A stretch of 25,432 nucleotides of DNA from Actinomycetes bacterium (GCA_023417265.1 JAEZFY010000311.1:1-25432); one strand, 5' to 3'. Counted from the first letter of the stretch, positions 13,974 to 21,107 are shown. A program made the numbers and translations. Notes: generated by a model not told the origin, from the letters alone.

Positions 13974-14873
13974 CGTCCGCAGCGCGGCGACCAGCGTCGC
14001 GACGACGTAAGCCGGGTCGTCGAACACGTCATCGCGGGTGAAAAAGTAGATCGTCTTACCCGCCAGTTGGAGGGCGTTGCGCCGGCGCTCCTGGCGCTGG
14101 CGCTCTTCGCGACTGAGATACCCACGGCGCCCGCCGACCTCGACGACGATCGGGACCGTGGTGTACTCGAAGTCGACTCGGGCCACTCCTGCGCCAGCAA
14201 GCTCGTAGCGACGTTGGAGCATCGGGGTCGGCAGGCCCGCGCGCTCGACGAGTCGGAGGAAGGCCCGTTCGAGCCCGCTCTCGACAGCGCCGGCTCTGGC
14301 TAGCCGGTCGAGCGCGGCGGCGCCTGCGCGTCCGACGCGCCCGAGCTCGCCAAGCCGTCGTTGGACGGCCGCCGGCGCGGTCAGCCGCTGCCGGGTCGCG
14401 CTGGCGAGTGCGTCGCCGGCCTCGTCGACGCTCGCGTGGGCGAGCAGCTCGATGATCGTTCGTGTCGGCGACGTACAACGCAGGCCGTCGACCAGGCCGC
14501 GGTCGAGTCGCGACAGCGGTGCCAAGGTCGACGTGACCGTCCCGCTGGTACGGCGGTTGCGTTGCTGCCGCGGTACGAGGAACTCGAGCGGACCTTCGCC
14601 GAAGCCGTCCAGCCCATGCAAGTGCGCGGCCGCGCGCCCGCTCACGAGTGCCTCGGAGCCGAGGTCGAGCAAACCCGCCATCAGCCGCCCTCGGTAGGTC
14701 AGCGTCGTGCCGGGGTGGTGCAACGCGGAGGTCCCGCAGGCGATCAGCTGTCCGGCGCCGACTCGCCGCGACAGTGCAGACGCGGACAGACCGGCAGCGC
14801 GGGCCTGCACTCGCGAGAACACCTGGTGCTGCCGCGCAGCGAGGTCGATCAGCGCTGCGTCGAGGTCCTTCAC
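13932..14873 (-). CDS. AbiEi-antitoxin-like winged-helix protein with C-terminal DUF559/Vsr-like domain
   Basis: A 313-residue protein. The N-terminal part (about 10-60, with QHQVFSRVQARAAG and SRRVGAGQL) resembles the winged-helix domain of AbiEi-type antitoxins. Residues about 75-140 resemble the following AbiEi region (ALVSGRAAAHLHGLDG, CTSPTRTIIEL). The C-terminal part (about 200-290) resembles the DUF559 PD-(D/E)xK nuclease-like fold: VDFEY with Asp234, VVEVGG with Glu245, RRRNALQLAGKTIYFFTRDDV. The usual third acidic or basic catalytic position after Glu is Gly here, so nuclease activity is doubtful. No AbiEii toxin gene is adjacent. The GTG start has GGGAGG directly against it. The 3' end has lower GC than its neighbours and is repeat-encoded, which suggests acquisition. 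Confidence 0.72.
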   Translation of the reverse strand: MKDLDAALIDLAARQHQVFSRVQARAAGLSASALSRRVGAGQLIACGTSALHHPGTTLTYRGRLMAGLLDLGSEALVSGRAAAHLHGLDGFGEGPLEFLVPRQQRNRRTSGTVTSTLAPLSRLDRGLVDGLRCTSPTRTIIELLAHASVDEAGDALASATRQRLTAPAAVQRRLGELGRVGRAGAAALDRLARAGAVESGLERAFLRLVERAGLPTPMLQRRYELAGAGVARVDFEYTTVPIVVEVGGRRGYLSREERQRQERRRNALQLAGKTIYFFTRDDVFDDPAYVVATLVAALRTEVGTQDCEIGNLG

Positions 14874-14909
14874 CCTCCCAAGTCTCCGCCGGCGGAACGA
14901 CGCCGCCTA

Positions 14910-14935
14910 CCGTCTGGGCAGTGGTGCCCAGACGG
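14910..14935. repeat. Perfect 11-bp hairpin upstream of the AbiEi-like gene
   Basis: CCGTCTGGGCA (14910-14920) and TGCCCAGACGG (14925-14935) pair perfectly around a GTGG loop, 37 bases upstream of the minus-strand GTG. It could be an operator, a terminator for incoming transcription, or part of a mobile-element end. Confidence 0.7.
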
Positions 14936-14946
14936 CCGGCGTTCGG

Positions 14947-14995
14947 GAGGTTGTCACCGCCGATTGCGGATTTCGCAGTCCTGCGTGACAACCGC
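14947..14995 (+). repeat. Nested-palindrome repeat, copy 2 (upstream of the AbiEi-like gene)
   Basis: Direct repeat of the element at 13925. The outer arms GGTTGTCAC (14949-14957) and GTGACAACC (14985-14993) pair perfectly. The inner arms GATTGC (14962-14967) and GCAGTC (14975-14980) pair with one G-T wobble. Read on the minus strand in the equivalent frame it encodes VVTQDCEIRNRR, close to the C-terminus of the 13932 gene, although here it is outside any gene. Confidence 0.8.
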
Positions 14996-15013
14996 GCGCC
15001 GGCGCCGATGAGT

Positions 15014-15035
15014 CGCTGACGCAACTGCGTCAGCG
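15014..15035. repeat. 10-bp palindrome next to repeat copy 2
   Basis: CGCTGACGCA and TGCGTCAGCG form a perfect inverted repeat separated by only two bases (AC), so it is effectively a 22-bp near-palindrome. It ends at the first base of the GTG of the small ORF that follows. It has the symmetry expected of a dimeric regulator site, but no regulator is assigned. Confidence 0.65.
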
Positions 15036-15373
15036 TGTCGCGATCGGGAACCGCCCGAGCGGTGGCGGCGAGCGGATTCGGCCCGCCGACGAACGTCATC
15101 ACCGGCCGTTTCGAGGACCGTCCTGACGGAGGCGCCGACGACCTGCTCGCCGCGCAGTTGATCGAGCGTGCCCGCTGCGGCGAGCCGCTGGATGCGGTTG
15201 CGACCGCGGCGGCGGTGGCGATCTCCGACGAGGCCCGGCACACGCTCCTGCTCGGCTCGGACCATGTCCACCCGGACGACATCGCCTACGCCACCCACGT
15301 CGATGCCTTCCCGTTCGCGATGGAAGCCGAACGCTGCGGCCGAGCGCTGGTCCTGACCGCCCGCGAGCCGTAG
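15035..15373 (+). CDS. Hypothetical protein, 112 residues
   Basis: An open frame from a GTG at 15035 with strong G/C bias at third codon positions, as in the real genes around it, and a plausible soluble composition. It has two halves: GPPTNVITGRFEDRPDGG followed by an Ala/Leu-rich helix region, then ISDEARHTLLLGSDHVHPDD and a C-terminal ALVLTAREP. No family was recognised, and no membrane or signal segment is present. The start codon abuts a palindrome, and an in-frame stop at 15017 prevents a longer start. Its TAG stop is the first three bases of the probable -10 hexamer of the alditol oxidase gene. It could be a remnant of a longer gene disrupted when the islet was inserted. Confidence 0.45.
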   Translation: MSRSGTARAVAASGFGPPTNVITGRFEDRPDGGADDLLAAQLIERARCGEPLDAVATAAAVAISDEARHTLLLGSDHVHPDDIAYATHVDAFPFAMEAERCGRALVLTAREP

Positions 15374-15376
15374 CCT
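15371..15376 (+). promoter_or_regulatory. -10 element of the alditol oxidase gene, leaderless geometry
   Basis: TAGCCT ends exactly 6 bases before the GTG at 15383. No Shine-Dalgarno sequence lies upstream. The hexamer shares its first three bases with the stop codon of the preceding small ORF. Confidence 0.5.
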
Positions 15377-15382
15377 CGCCCG

Positions 15383-16645
15383 GTGCTGGAATCGGAGCGC
15401 CGGGGCGAGCGGATCACCAACTGGGCGGGCAACGTCAGCTTCCGCGGTCAACTTCAGCGACCCGGGTCGTTGGACGACTTGCGGCGTGCGGTGACGTCGG
15501 GAACCAGCGTGCGGGTGCTCGGCAGCGGGCATTCGTTCAACTCGATCGCCGACCCCGGCGAGGGTGGCGTGCTCCTGGCGCTGGACGCGCTCCCGAAGCA
15601 GATCGACATCGATGCGACCGCCCTCACCGTGCGCGTGGGCGGGGGAGTGCGCTACGCCGACCTCGCCACAGCGCTGCACGCCCACGGCCTGGCGCTGGCG
15701 AACCTGGCGTCGTTGCCGCACATCTCCGTGGCCGGGTCGGTGGCGACCGGCACGCACGGTTCCGGCGTCGGCAACGGATCGTTAGCGTCGGCCGTGGGCG
15801 AGGTCGAGCTCGTACTCGCCGACGGCGCGACCGAGACGATCACGCGCGGCGACCCGCGGTTCGGTGGCGCCGTGACGGCGCTCGGCGCGCTCGGCGTGGT
15901 CGTCGCCCTCACGCTCGATCTCGAGCCGGCGTACGAGGTCGAGCAGCGCGTGTACACCGACCTGCCGCTCGATGCGCTCGACTTCGACGCGGTCGCGGCC
16001 GCGGCCTACAGCGTGAGCTTGTTCACCGACTGGACGTGGTCGGGATTCGGGCAAGTGTGGGCGAAGCGCCGGACCGACGAAGCGCTGCGGCCGTTCCCGT
16101 GGGCGACCCCCGCCACCACCAAGTTGCATCCGGTGCCCGGCATGCCGGCCGCCAACTGCACCGAGCAGATGGGCGTGCCCGGCCCGTGGCACGAACGGCT
16201 GCCGCACTTCAAGGCCGACTTCACGCCGAGCAGCGGCGACGAACTGCAGTCCGAATACCTCATGCCGCGCGAGTCGGCGCGCGAGGCCCTGCACGCCGTG
16301 GACGCAATCCGCGACATCGTCGCGCCCGTACTGCAGGTGTGCGAAGTGCGGACGGTGGCCGCCGACGAGCAATGGCTCAGCCCGGCCTACGGACGTGACA
16401 GCGTGGCGGTGCATTTCACGTGGATCCGCGACACCGCGGCGGTGATGCCGGTCGTGGCGCAGGTCGAGCAGGCCCTCGCCCCCTTCGACCCGCGCCCGCA
16501 CTGGGGCAAGGTGTTCACAACCCCGCCCATCGCGCACCGAGCGCGGTACCCGCGCCTCACCGACTTCGCCGCGCTGGCTCGCGCGCTTGACCCGGAGGGC
16601 GTCTTAGCGAACACGTTCGTCGGCGACGTGCTCGGCCCGATCTGA
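15383..16645 (+). CDS. aldO: Alditol oxidase (xylitol/sorbitol oxidase), FAD-dependent
   Basis: A 420-residue VAO-family flavoprotein that oxidises the C1 hydroxyl of polyols such as xylitol or sorbitol to the aldose, reducing O2 to H2O2. The N-terminus ITNWAGN and the block VLGSGHSFN, with His50 as the covalent FAD attachment site, match Streptomyces AldO. So do SLPHISVAGSVATGTHGSG, HPVPGMPAVN-like HPVPGMPAANCTEQ, and QSEYLMPRE. The active-site set of AldO is visible: Ser in PHISVAGS, the Glu-x-Arg of CEVRTVAADEQWLSP, and Lys in HWGKVF. Similarity runs end to end and length is the same (about 418). There is no signal peptide, so it is cytoplasmic. It stands alone with its own -10 element; glycerol kinase lies in the next, convergent operon. 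Confidence 0.92.
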   Translation: MLESERRGERITNWAGNVSFRGQLQRPGSLDDLRRAVTSGTSVRVLGSGHSFNSIADPGEGGVLLALDALPKQIDIDATALTVRVGGGVRYADLATALHAHGLALANLASLPHISVAGSVATGTHGSGVGNGSLASAVGEVELVLADGATETITRGDPRFGGAVTALGALGVVVALTLDLEPAYEVEQRVYTDLPLDALDFDAVAAAAYSVSLFTDWTWSGFGQVWAKRRTDEALRPFPWATPATTKLHPVPGMPAANCTEQMGVPGPWHERLPHFKADFTPSSGDELQSEYLMPRESAREALHAVDAIRDIVAPVLQVCEVRTVAADEQWLSPAYGRDSVAVHFTWIRDTAAVMPVVAQVEQALAPFDPRPHWGKVFTTPPIAHRARYPRLTDFAALARALDPEGVLANTFVGDVLGPI

Positions 16646-16692
16646 GTTCAGTGGCCGCGCACGAGGTGCACGGCTGAGCGGCCGAGCGCTGG

Positions 16693-16712
16693 GCGGCTGG
16701 GTCACCAGCCGC
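16693..16712. terminator. Hairpin between convergent aldO and LCP genes
   Basis: GCGGCTGG and CCAGCCGC form a perfect 8-bp stem with a GTCA loop that contains the stop of the minus-strand LCP gene. It is 47 bases past the aldO stop. There is no T-run, so this is a weak terminator prediction. Confidence 0.35.
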
Positions 16713-18150
16713 TTCGCTGGCCGGTGGCGAGGGCTACCCGGACGTCGGCGACGATCGACGCCAGCCGCGGCCAGTTCGGCTGGTTGACGTCGACCAGCGG
16801 GGGAACGAGACCGACCGACTCGACGATGGCCGTCTCACCGCCGATCACCGCCAGCGTGTTGGCGAGCTCGTCCGGGCTGAGCGACGTGCGCAGCGTGTCG
16901 CCGAGCGCCGCGGTGACCCGGCCGTAGGCGCCGAGCACGTCACCCGCCGACACCTGTGCAGCGAGCGCCGCCAGCAGTTGCCGCTGGCGGGCTGTGCGGG
17001 CGTAGTCGCTGTCGGCCGACCGGCTACGCACGTACCCGAGCGCCAGTGTGCCGCTCATGTGGATCGTGCCGGGCCCGAGCGTGTCGGGGTAGTCGGTGTC
17101 GCCGCCCGGAATGTTGCCGGGCATCGGCACCGCCCGAGGGACGTCGACCGTGACCCCGCCGAGCGCGTCGACGAGTTCGACGAAGCCGCGCATGTCGATC
17201 AGCACGTAATCGTCGATGGTGACGTCGAGCGAGCAGCCGAGCCCCTCGGCGAGGGCGACGACACCGGGGTCGACGCCGGGCACCCCGGCGTAGGCGTTGC
17301 GCAGCTCGGGGTTCGACTGGACCACCGGGTAGACGGCGTTGGCGAGGTCGGAGAAGCCGGTGGGGAAGCGGGCCGCGAGCGGGCTGCCGGGGGAGAAGCG
17401 CAGGCGCATCAGGTTGCGCGGTACCGAAACCAGCGCCGCCCGTCCCGACGGTGCGTGGATGCTGAAGAGCATGATCGTGTCGGTCCGCAGGCTCCAGCGT
17501 CCGGGCCCGGCGTCGCCGCCGAGCAGAAGGATCGTCGCCACGTCCGTGTGGCTGGCCGGATCGACGCCCGAACTCGGGCAGCTCGTGAGCGGTTCGAGCG
17601 GGTCGCTGCCAGGGCTCGCCACCTTGTGTGGGCGCGGCCGCCCGACGGGAAAGGTGGCGCCGGGCACCGGTTCGGTGGTGCTCGTGGTGACCGCCGCGGC
17701 CACCGTGCCCGGCACGAGCAGCTCGGGGTGGGCGACGTCGGCGGCGGCGTCCCACAACGGCGCGTCGAGGTCGGTGGTGAACACGGTGGTGAGATCGCGG
17801 TGCGCCTGCCCGGCGGCCACGGTGGCCCAGCCGAACGGCGCAATCGTGGCGACCACCACAGCCGCCGCGCCGGCCGCGCGCCACTCGACCGGGCGGGCAT
17901 GCGCTACCCACACCTCGGCGACCGCGGTGAGGCGGGCGGCGATCGCGGCCGCCCCGGCAACGACGACCAGCACGAGGAAGTCGCCGTCGAGCCACAGGGC
18001 GACCCACGTACGACGCTGGGCGACGGCGTAGACGGCGACCGCCAGCGGGATGCCGCACCCGAGCAGGAACAGGCCGACCGCGAGCGCCGCGCTGCGGCGC
18101 CGGACGCCCCACCCCGGCAGCAGCGCCGCCCGCAGCGCCTCGCCGATCAC
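16702..18150 (-). CDS. LytR-CpsA-Psr (LCP) family cell-wall glycopolymer transferase
   Basis: A 482-residue membrane protein. Three hydrophobic helices occupy about the first 130 residues (AALAVGLFLLGCGIPLAVAV, FLVLVVVAGAAAI, AAVVVATIAPFGWATVAA). A Thr/Pro linker leads into the extracellular LCP domain (about 215-410): ILLLGGDAGPGR, RTDTIMLFSI, LVSVPRNL, DYVLIDMRGFVELVDALGGVTVDV, and GYVRSRSADSDYARTARQRQLL. The Arg and Asp residues of these blocks bind the polyprenyl-pyrophosphate substrate in known LCP enzymes, which attach teichoic acids, arabinogalactan or capsule to peptidoglycan. The GTG at 18150 overlaps the glpK stop (GTGA), so this is the last gene of a three-gene operon. Confidence 0.88.
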   Translation of the reverse strand: MIGEALRAALLPGWGVRRRSAALAVGLFLLGCGIPLAVAVYAVAQRRTWVALWLDGDFLVLVVVAGAAAIAARLTAVAEVWVAHARPVEWRAAGAAAVVVATIAPFGWATVAAGQAHRDLTTVFTTDLDAPLWDAAADVAHPELLVPGTVAAAVTTSTTEPVPGATFPVGRPRPHKVASPGSDPLEPLTSCPSSGVDPASHTDVATILLLGGDAGPGRWSLRTDTIMLFSIHAPSGRAALVSVPRNLMRLRFSPGSPLAARFPTGFSDLANAVYPVVQSNPELRNAYAGVPGVDPGVVALAEGLGCSLDVTIDDYVLIDMRGFVELVDALGGVTVDVPRAVPMPGNIPGGDTDYPDTLGPGTIHMSGTLALGYVRSRSADSDYARTARQRQLLAALAAQVSAGDVLGAYGRVTAALGDTLRTSLSPDELANTLAVIGGETAIVESVGLVPPLVDVNQPNWPRLASIVADVRVALATGQRSGW

Positions 18151-19643
18151 GGCCGCGGTGGGACGGCCCAGTGCCGCGAGCGCTCGACCGCCCGCAGCCA
18201 GTCGGCGTAGCGCCCGCCCGTGTCGCCGTGCTCCGGCGCGGGCGCGAAGGCCGTGTCGAGCTGCCACGTTCCGGCGACCTCGTCGAGCGATGCCCACACG
18301 CCTTCGGCCAGCCCGGCCAGCAGCGCGGCCCCGAGCGCGGTCGTTTCCGCCTCGACGGGGCGTTGCACGGTGACGCCGAGCAGGTCGGCTTGGAACTGGA
18401 GGAGTGCGTCGTTCTGGGCGGCGCCACCGTCGACGCGGAGGTGGGCGAGCGGCGTGCCGCTGACGGCCGTCATCGCGTCGACGACGTCGCGGGTCTGGAA
18501 TGCCATCGCCTCGACCACCGCTCGGGCGAGGTGTGCCTTGGTGGTGCCCCGGGTGATGCCGACGATCGTGCCGCGGGCGTACGGGTCCCACCACGGCGAG
18601 CCGAGCCCGGTGAAGGCGGGAACGACGAACACCCCGTCGGTCGACTCGACCGAACTGGCAAGCGCCTCGATGTCGCCCGACTCGGCGATCACCCCGAGCC
18701 CGTCGCGCAACCATTGCACGGCCGCGCCGGTGACGAAGATCGCCCCTTCGAGGGCGTAGGCGACGGTGCCGTCGGCGAGCTCCCAGGCGATCGTGGTGAG
18801 CATCCCGTCGGCGGGTGGGGGGCACTCGGGCCCGACGTTGAGGAGCACGAACGAGCCGGTGCCGTAGGTGTTCTTGGCCATCCCCGGCGCGAAGCAAGCC
18901 TGCCCGAACAGGGCCGCCTGCTGGTCGCCGGCGACACCGGAGATGGGAATCCCGCCCGGCACGCCCGCCGCCGCGTCGGTGACACCAAAGCGTCCCGACG
19001 ACGGGCGCACGTCGGGAAGCGCCGCCAATGGCACGCGCAGGAGCTCGCACAGTTCGCTGCTCCACTCGCGGCGGGTGATGTCGAACAGCAGCGTGCGACT
19101 GGCGTTGGTGACGTCGGTGGCGTGAACGGCGCCTCCGGTCAGCTTCCAGATCAGCCAGCTGTCGATCGTGCCGAGCGCGAGCGCGTCGGATACGGGCACG
19201 CCGCCGCGCTGCGGGTCGAGCATCCACTCCCACTTCGTGCCCGAGAAGTACGGGTCGAGGACGAGCCCGGTGCGGCTGCGCACGAGGTCGAGCTGGCCGG
19301 CCGCGGCGAGCTCGTCGCAGCGTGCGGCCGTGCGGCGGTCCTGCCAGACGATCGCCGGGCCGTACGGGGCGCCCGTGGTGCGGTTCCAAGCGACCGCTGT
19401 CTCGCGTTGATTGGTGATGCCGATCGCGGCGACCGACGCCCGCCCGACCTGCTCGACGACCTCGGTGAGGGTGGCGACGACGACGTCGAAAATTTCGTCG
19501 GGGTCATGCTCGACCCATCCCGGCTGCGGGTAGTGCTGGGCGAACTCGCGGTAGGCGGCGACGGCAGGGCGTCCATCGGTGAACACGGCGCGGCTGCGGA
19601 CGCCGGTCGTGCCGGCGTCGATGGCGACGACGCAGTCGCTCAC
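18147..19643 (-). CDS. glpK: Glycerol kinase GlpK
   Basis: A 498-residue FGGY-family kinase converting glycerol and ATP to sn-glycerol-3-phosphate in the cytoplasm. The N-terminus VVAIDAGTTGVRSR is the phosphate-binding loop of the first actin-like domain. NQRETAVAWNRTTG and IVWQDRRTA are classical GlpK blocks; the latter contains the Arg/Asp of the glycerol site. GVAGDQQAALFGQ, KNTYGTGSF and LRVDGGAAQNDALLQFQADLLG belong to the second domain and carry the FGGY signature. Length equals that of typical GlpK. The GTG start at 19643 overlaps the upstream gene's stop, and the stop overlaps the LCP gene's start. No glpF or glpD is visible in the operon. Confidence 0.96.
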   Translation of the reverse strand: MSDCVVAIDAGTTGVRSRAVFTDGRPAVAAYREFAQHYPQPGWVEHDPDEIFDVVVATLTEVVEQVGRASVAAIGITNQRETAVAWNRTTGAPYGPAIVWQDRRTAARCDELAAAGQLDLVRSRTGLVLDPYFSGTKWEWMLDPQRGGVPVSDALALGTIDSWLIWKLTGGAVHATDVTNASRTLLFDITRREWSSELCELLRVPLAALPDVRPSSGRFGVTDAAAGVPGGIPISGVAGDQQAALFGQACFAPGMAKNTYGTGSFVLLNVGPECPPPADGMLTTIAWELADGTVAYALEGAIFVTGAAVQWLRDGLGVIAESGDIEALASSVESTDGVFVVPAFTGLGSPWWDPYARGTIVGITRGTTKAHLARAVVEAMAFQTRDVVDAMTAVSGTPLAHLRVDGGAAQNDALLQFQADLLGVTVQRPVEAETTALGAALLAGLAEGVWASLDEVAGTWQLDTAFAPAPEHGDTGGRYADWLRAVERSRHWAVPPRP

Positions 19644-19966
19644 CGACGCCTCGGGGTACCGCCGCCGGTGCGCCGAGTGGGCGCCGGCTTGGGGCGCGCG
19701 CCAGGCGTGGTGGAGGTGGCTGGCGGCGAAGCGGCGGGGCGCTGCGAACGCAGCTCGCTCCAGGTCTTGCGCGAGTAGCCGAACTTGGCGAGCACGAAGC
19801 CGAGCAGGAGGTACAGCGGCCCGCTCGCCAAGAGGCCGGCGATGATGCCGACGATCGGGCGGTCGCGCATGAACAGCACAACCACCGTGCACATGATCGC
19901 CGCGTAGATCAGCCACTCGCGGACGAGCCGGCGCCACGGAACCGGTCGAGTCGAATCCCAAGCCAT
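19640..19966 (-). CDS. Small two-helix membrane protein (DUF4229-like), first gene of the glpK operon
   Basis: A 108-residue protein. After a short N-terminus (MAWDSTRPVPWRRLVREW) come two hydrophobic helices at about 18-34 and 36-60, separated by MRDRP. Next is LAKFGYSRKTWSELRSQ and a long Pro/Ala/Thr/Arg-rich tail, probably disordered and cytoplasmic. The general layout resembles small actinobacterial DUF4229-type membrane proteins, but this is uncertain. The ATG at 19966 is the first good start; CAAGAT lies 6 bases upstream and may be a weak -10. The stop overlaps glpK by GTGA, so the two are co-translated. The function is unknown; a link to glycerol or lipid metabolism rests only on location. 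Confidence 0.7.
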   Translation of the reverse strand: MAWDSTRPVPWRRLVREWLIYAAIMCTVVVLFMRDRPIVGIIAGLLASGPLYLLLGFVLAKFGYSRKTWSELRSQRPAASPPATSTTPGARPKPAPTRRTGGGTPRRR

Positions 19967-20044
19967 GCGGACATCTTGGCAGCACGCGCGGCGATGCGGA
20001 CGGTGTCCGCCCGGCATCGCCACGGGTGCCCCAGGCCCCACCGT

Positions 20045-20050
20045 TAGAGT
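20045..20050 (+). promoter_or_regulatory. -10 element of the phosphofructokinase gene, leaderless geometry
   Basis: TAGAGT ends exactly 6 bases before the GTG at 20057, with no Shine-Dalgarno sequence and no clear -35. The 90-base divergent region separates this gene from the glpK operon. Confidence 0.55.
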
Positions 20051-20056
20051 GGCCGG

Positions 20057-21091
20057 GTGCGAGTCGGAGTGCTGACCGGTGGTGGCGATTGTCCCGGGCT
20101 GAACGCGGTGATCCGCGCGATCGTCCGCAAGGCCGAACGGCACTACGGCGACGAGGTCGTCGGTTTCCGTGACGCGTGGGACGGCGTGATGGAGCGGCGG
20201 ACGATGCCGCTCACGGTCGAGACGATGCGCGGCACGCTGCCGCGCGGTGGCACCGTGCTCGGCACCCGGCGGGGCAGCCCGTTCGATCACGCCGACGGCG
20301 TGGATCGGGTGCACGCCACGATGGCCGATCTCGGCCTCGACGGCCTGATCGTGATCGGCGGCAACGGTTCGCTGACGGTGTCGAGCATGCTCCACGACCA
20401 GCACGGCGTGAAGGTGATCGGCGTCCCCAAGACAATCGACAACGACATCGAAGGCACCGACATCACGTTCGGCTTCAACACCGCCGTGCAGATCGCCACC
20501 GACGCGATCGATCGTCTGCACACCACCGCCGAGAGCCACGACCGTGTGCTCGTGGTCGAGGTGATGGGCCGCCACAGCGGCTGGATCGCCACCCACGCAG
20601 GCATCGCCGGCGGGGCCACGGTGGTGTTGATCCCCGAGCGCCCGTTCGACATCGACGACATCTGTGACCGGATCGTGCGGCGCCACGAACGCGGCCGGTT
20701 CGCGTCGATCGTGGTCGTCGCCGAGGGCGCCATGCCGAAGGAGGGCACGCTCGACATCGCGGCCTACTCCACCGACCAGTTCGGGCACGTCCGCCTCGGC
20801 GGGATCGGCTACGTCGTCGCCCACGAGATCGGCGTGCGCACCGGCTTCGAGACCCGCCCGGTGCTGCTCGGTCACGTGCAGCGGGGCGGCACGCCGACGG
20901 CCTTCGACCGGATCTTGTCGACCCGGTTCGGTGTGGCTGCGATCGACGCCGTGCACGACGAGGCGTGGGGGCAGATGGTGGCAATCTCGGGCGACGACGT
21001 CGTGCGCACACCGTTGGCGACGTGCGTCGGCAAGTCCAAGCCGGTCGACATCTCACTGTTCGACGACGTCGCCCAACTGTTCTTCGCCTGA
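20057..21091 (+). CDS. pfkA: 6-phosphofructokinase, actinobacterial (group III-like) type
   Basis: A 344-residue glycolytic enzyme phosphorylating fructose-6-phosphate. Motifs are the N-terminal GVLTGGGDCPGLNAVIR, the nucleotide-site segment GGNGSL (N103, G104), the catalytic PKTIDNDI (K125; D128 as base), VMGRHSGWIA, and the substrate-binding LGHVQRGGTPTAFDR. In this family Gly after the third position of GGxG favours ATP, while Asp there marks PPi-dependent enzymes. The GGNG sequence therefore points to ATP, although the Lys of PKTIDND is the form shared with PPi enzymes and with Streptomyces-type ATP enzymes. Asn103 replaces the Asp of E. coli GGDGS. Monocistronic, convergent with the mtr-like operon. 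Confidence 0.93.
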   Translation: MRVGVLTGGGDCPGLNAVIRAIVRKAERHYGDEVVGFRDAWDGVMERRTMPLTVETMRGTLPRGGTVLGTRRGSPFDHADGVDRVHATMADLGLDGLIVIGGNGSLTVSSMLHDQHGVKVIGVPKTIDNDIEGTDITFGFNTAVQIATDAIDRLHTTAESHDRVLVVEVMGRHSGWIATHAGIAGGATVVLIPERPFDIDDICDRIVRRHERGRFASIVVVAEGAMPKEGTLDIAAYSTDQFGHVRLGGIGYVVAHEIGVRTGFETRPVLLGHVQRGGTPTAFDRILSTRFGVAAIDAVHDEAWGQMVAISGDDVVRTPLATCVGKSKPVDISLFDDVAQLFFA

Positions 21092-21107
21092 GCCTCCTCC
21101 GTCGGGG

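Noticed and set aside
14954..15757. A 267-residue minus-strand frame ending in TQDCEIRNRR inside repeat copy 2
   Set aside because: The tail resembles the AbiEi-like gene only because the repeat is shared. The rest is antisense to aldO and shows shadow composition.
20057..21091. PPi-dependent phosphofructokinase
   Set aside because: The second diagnostic position is Gly (GGNG) rather than the Asp of PPi enzymes. The Lys in PKTIDND alone also occurs in ATP-dependent relatives.
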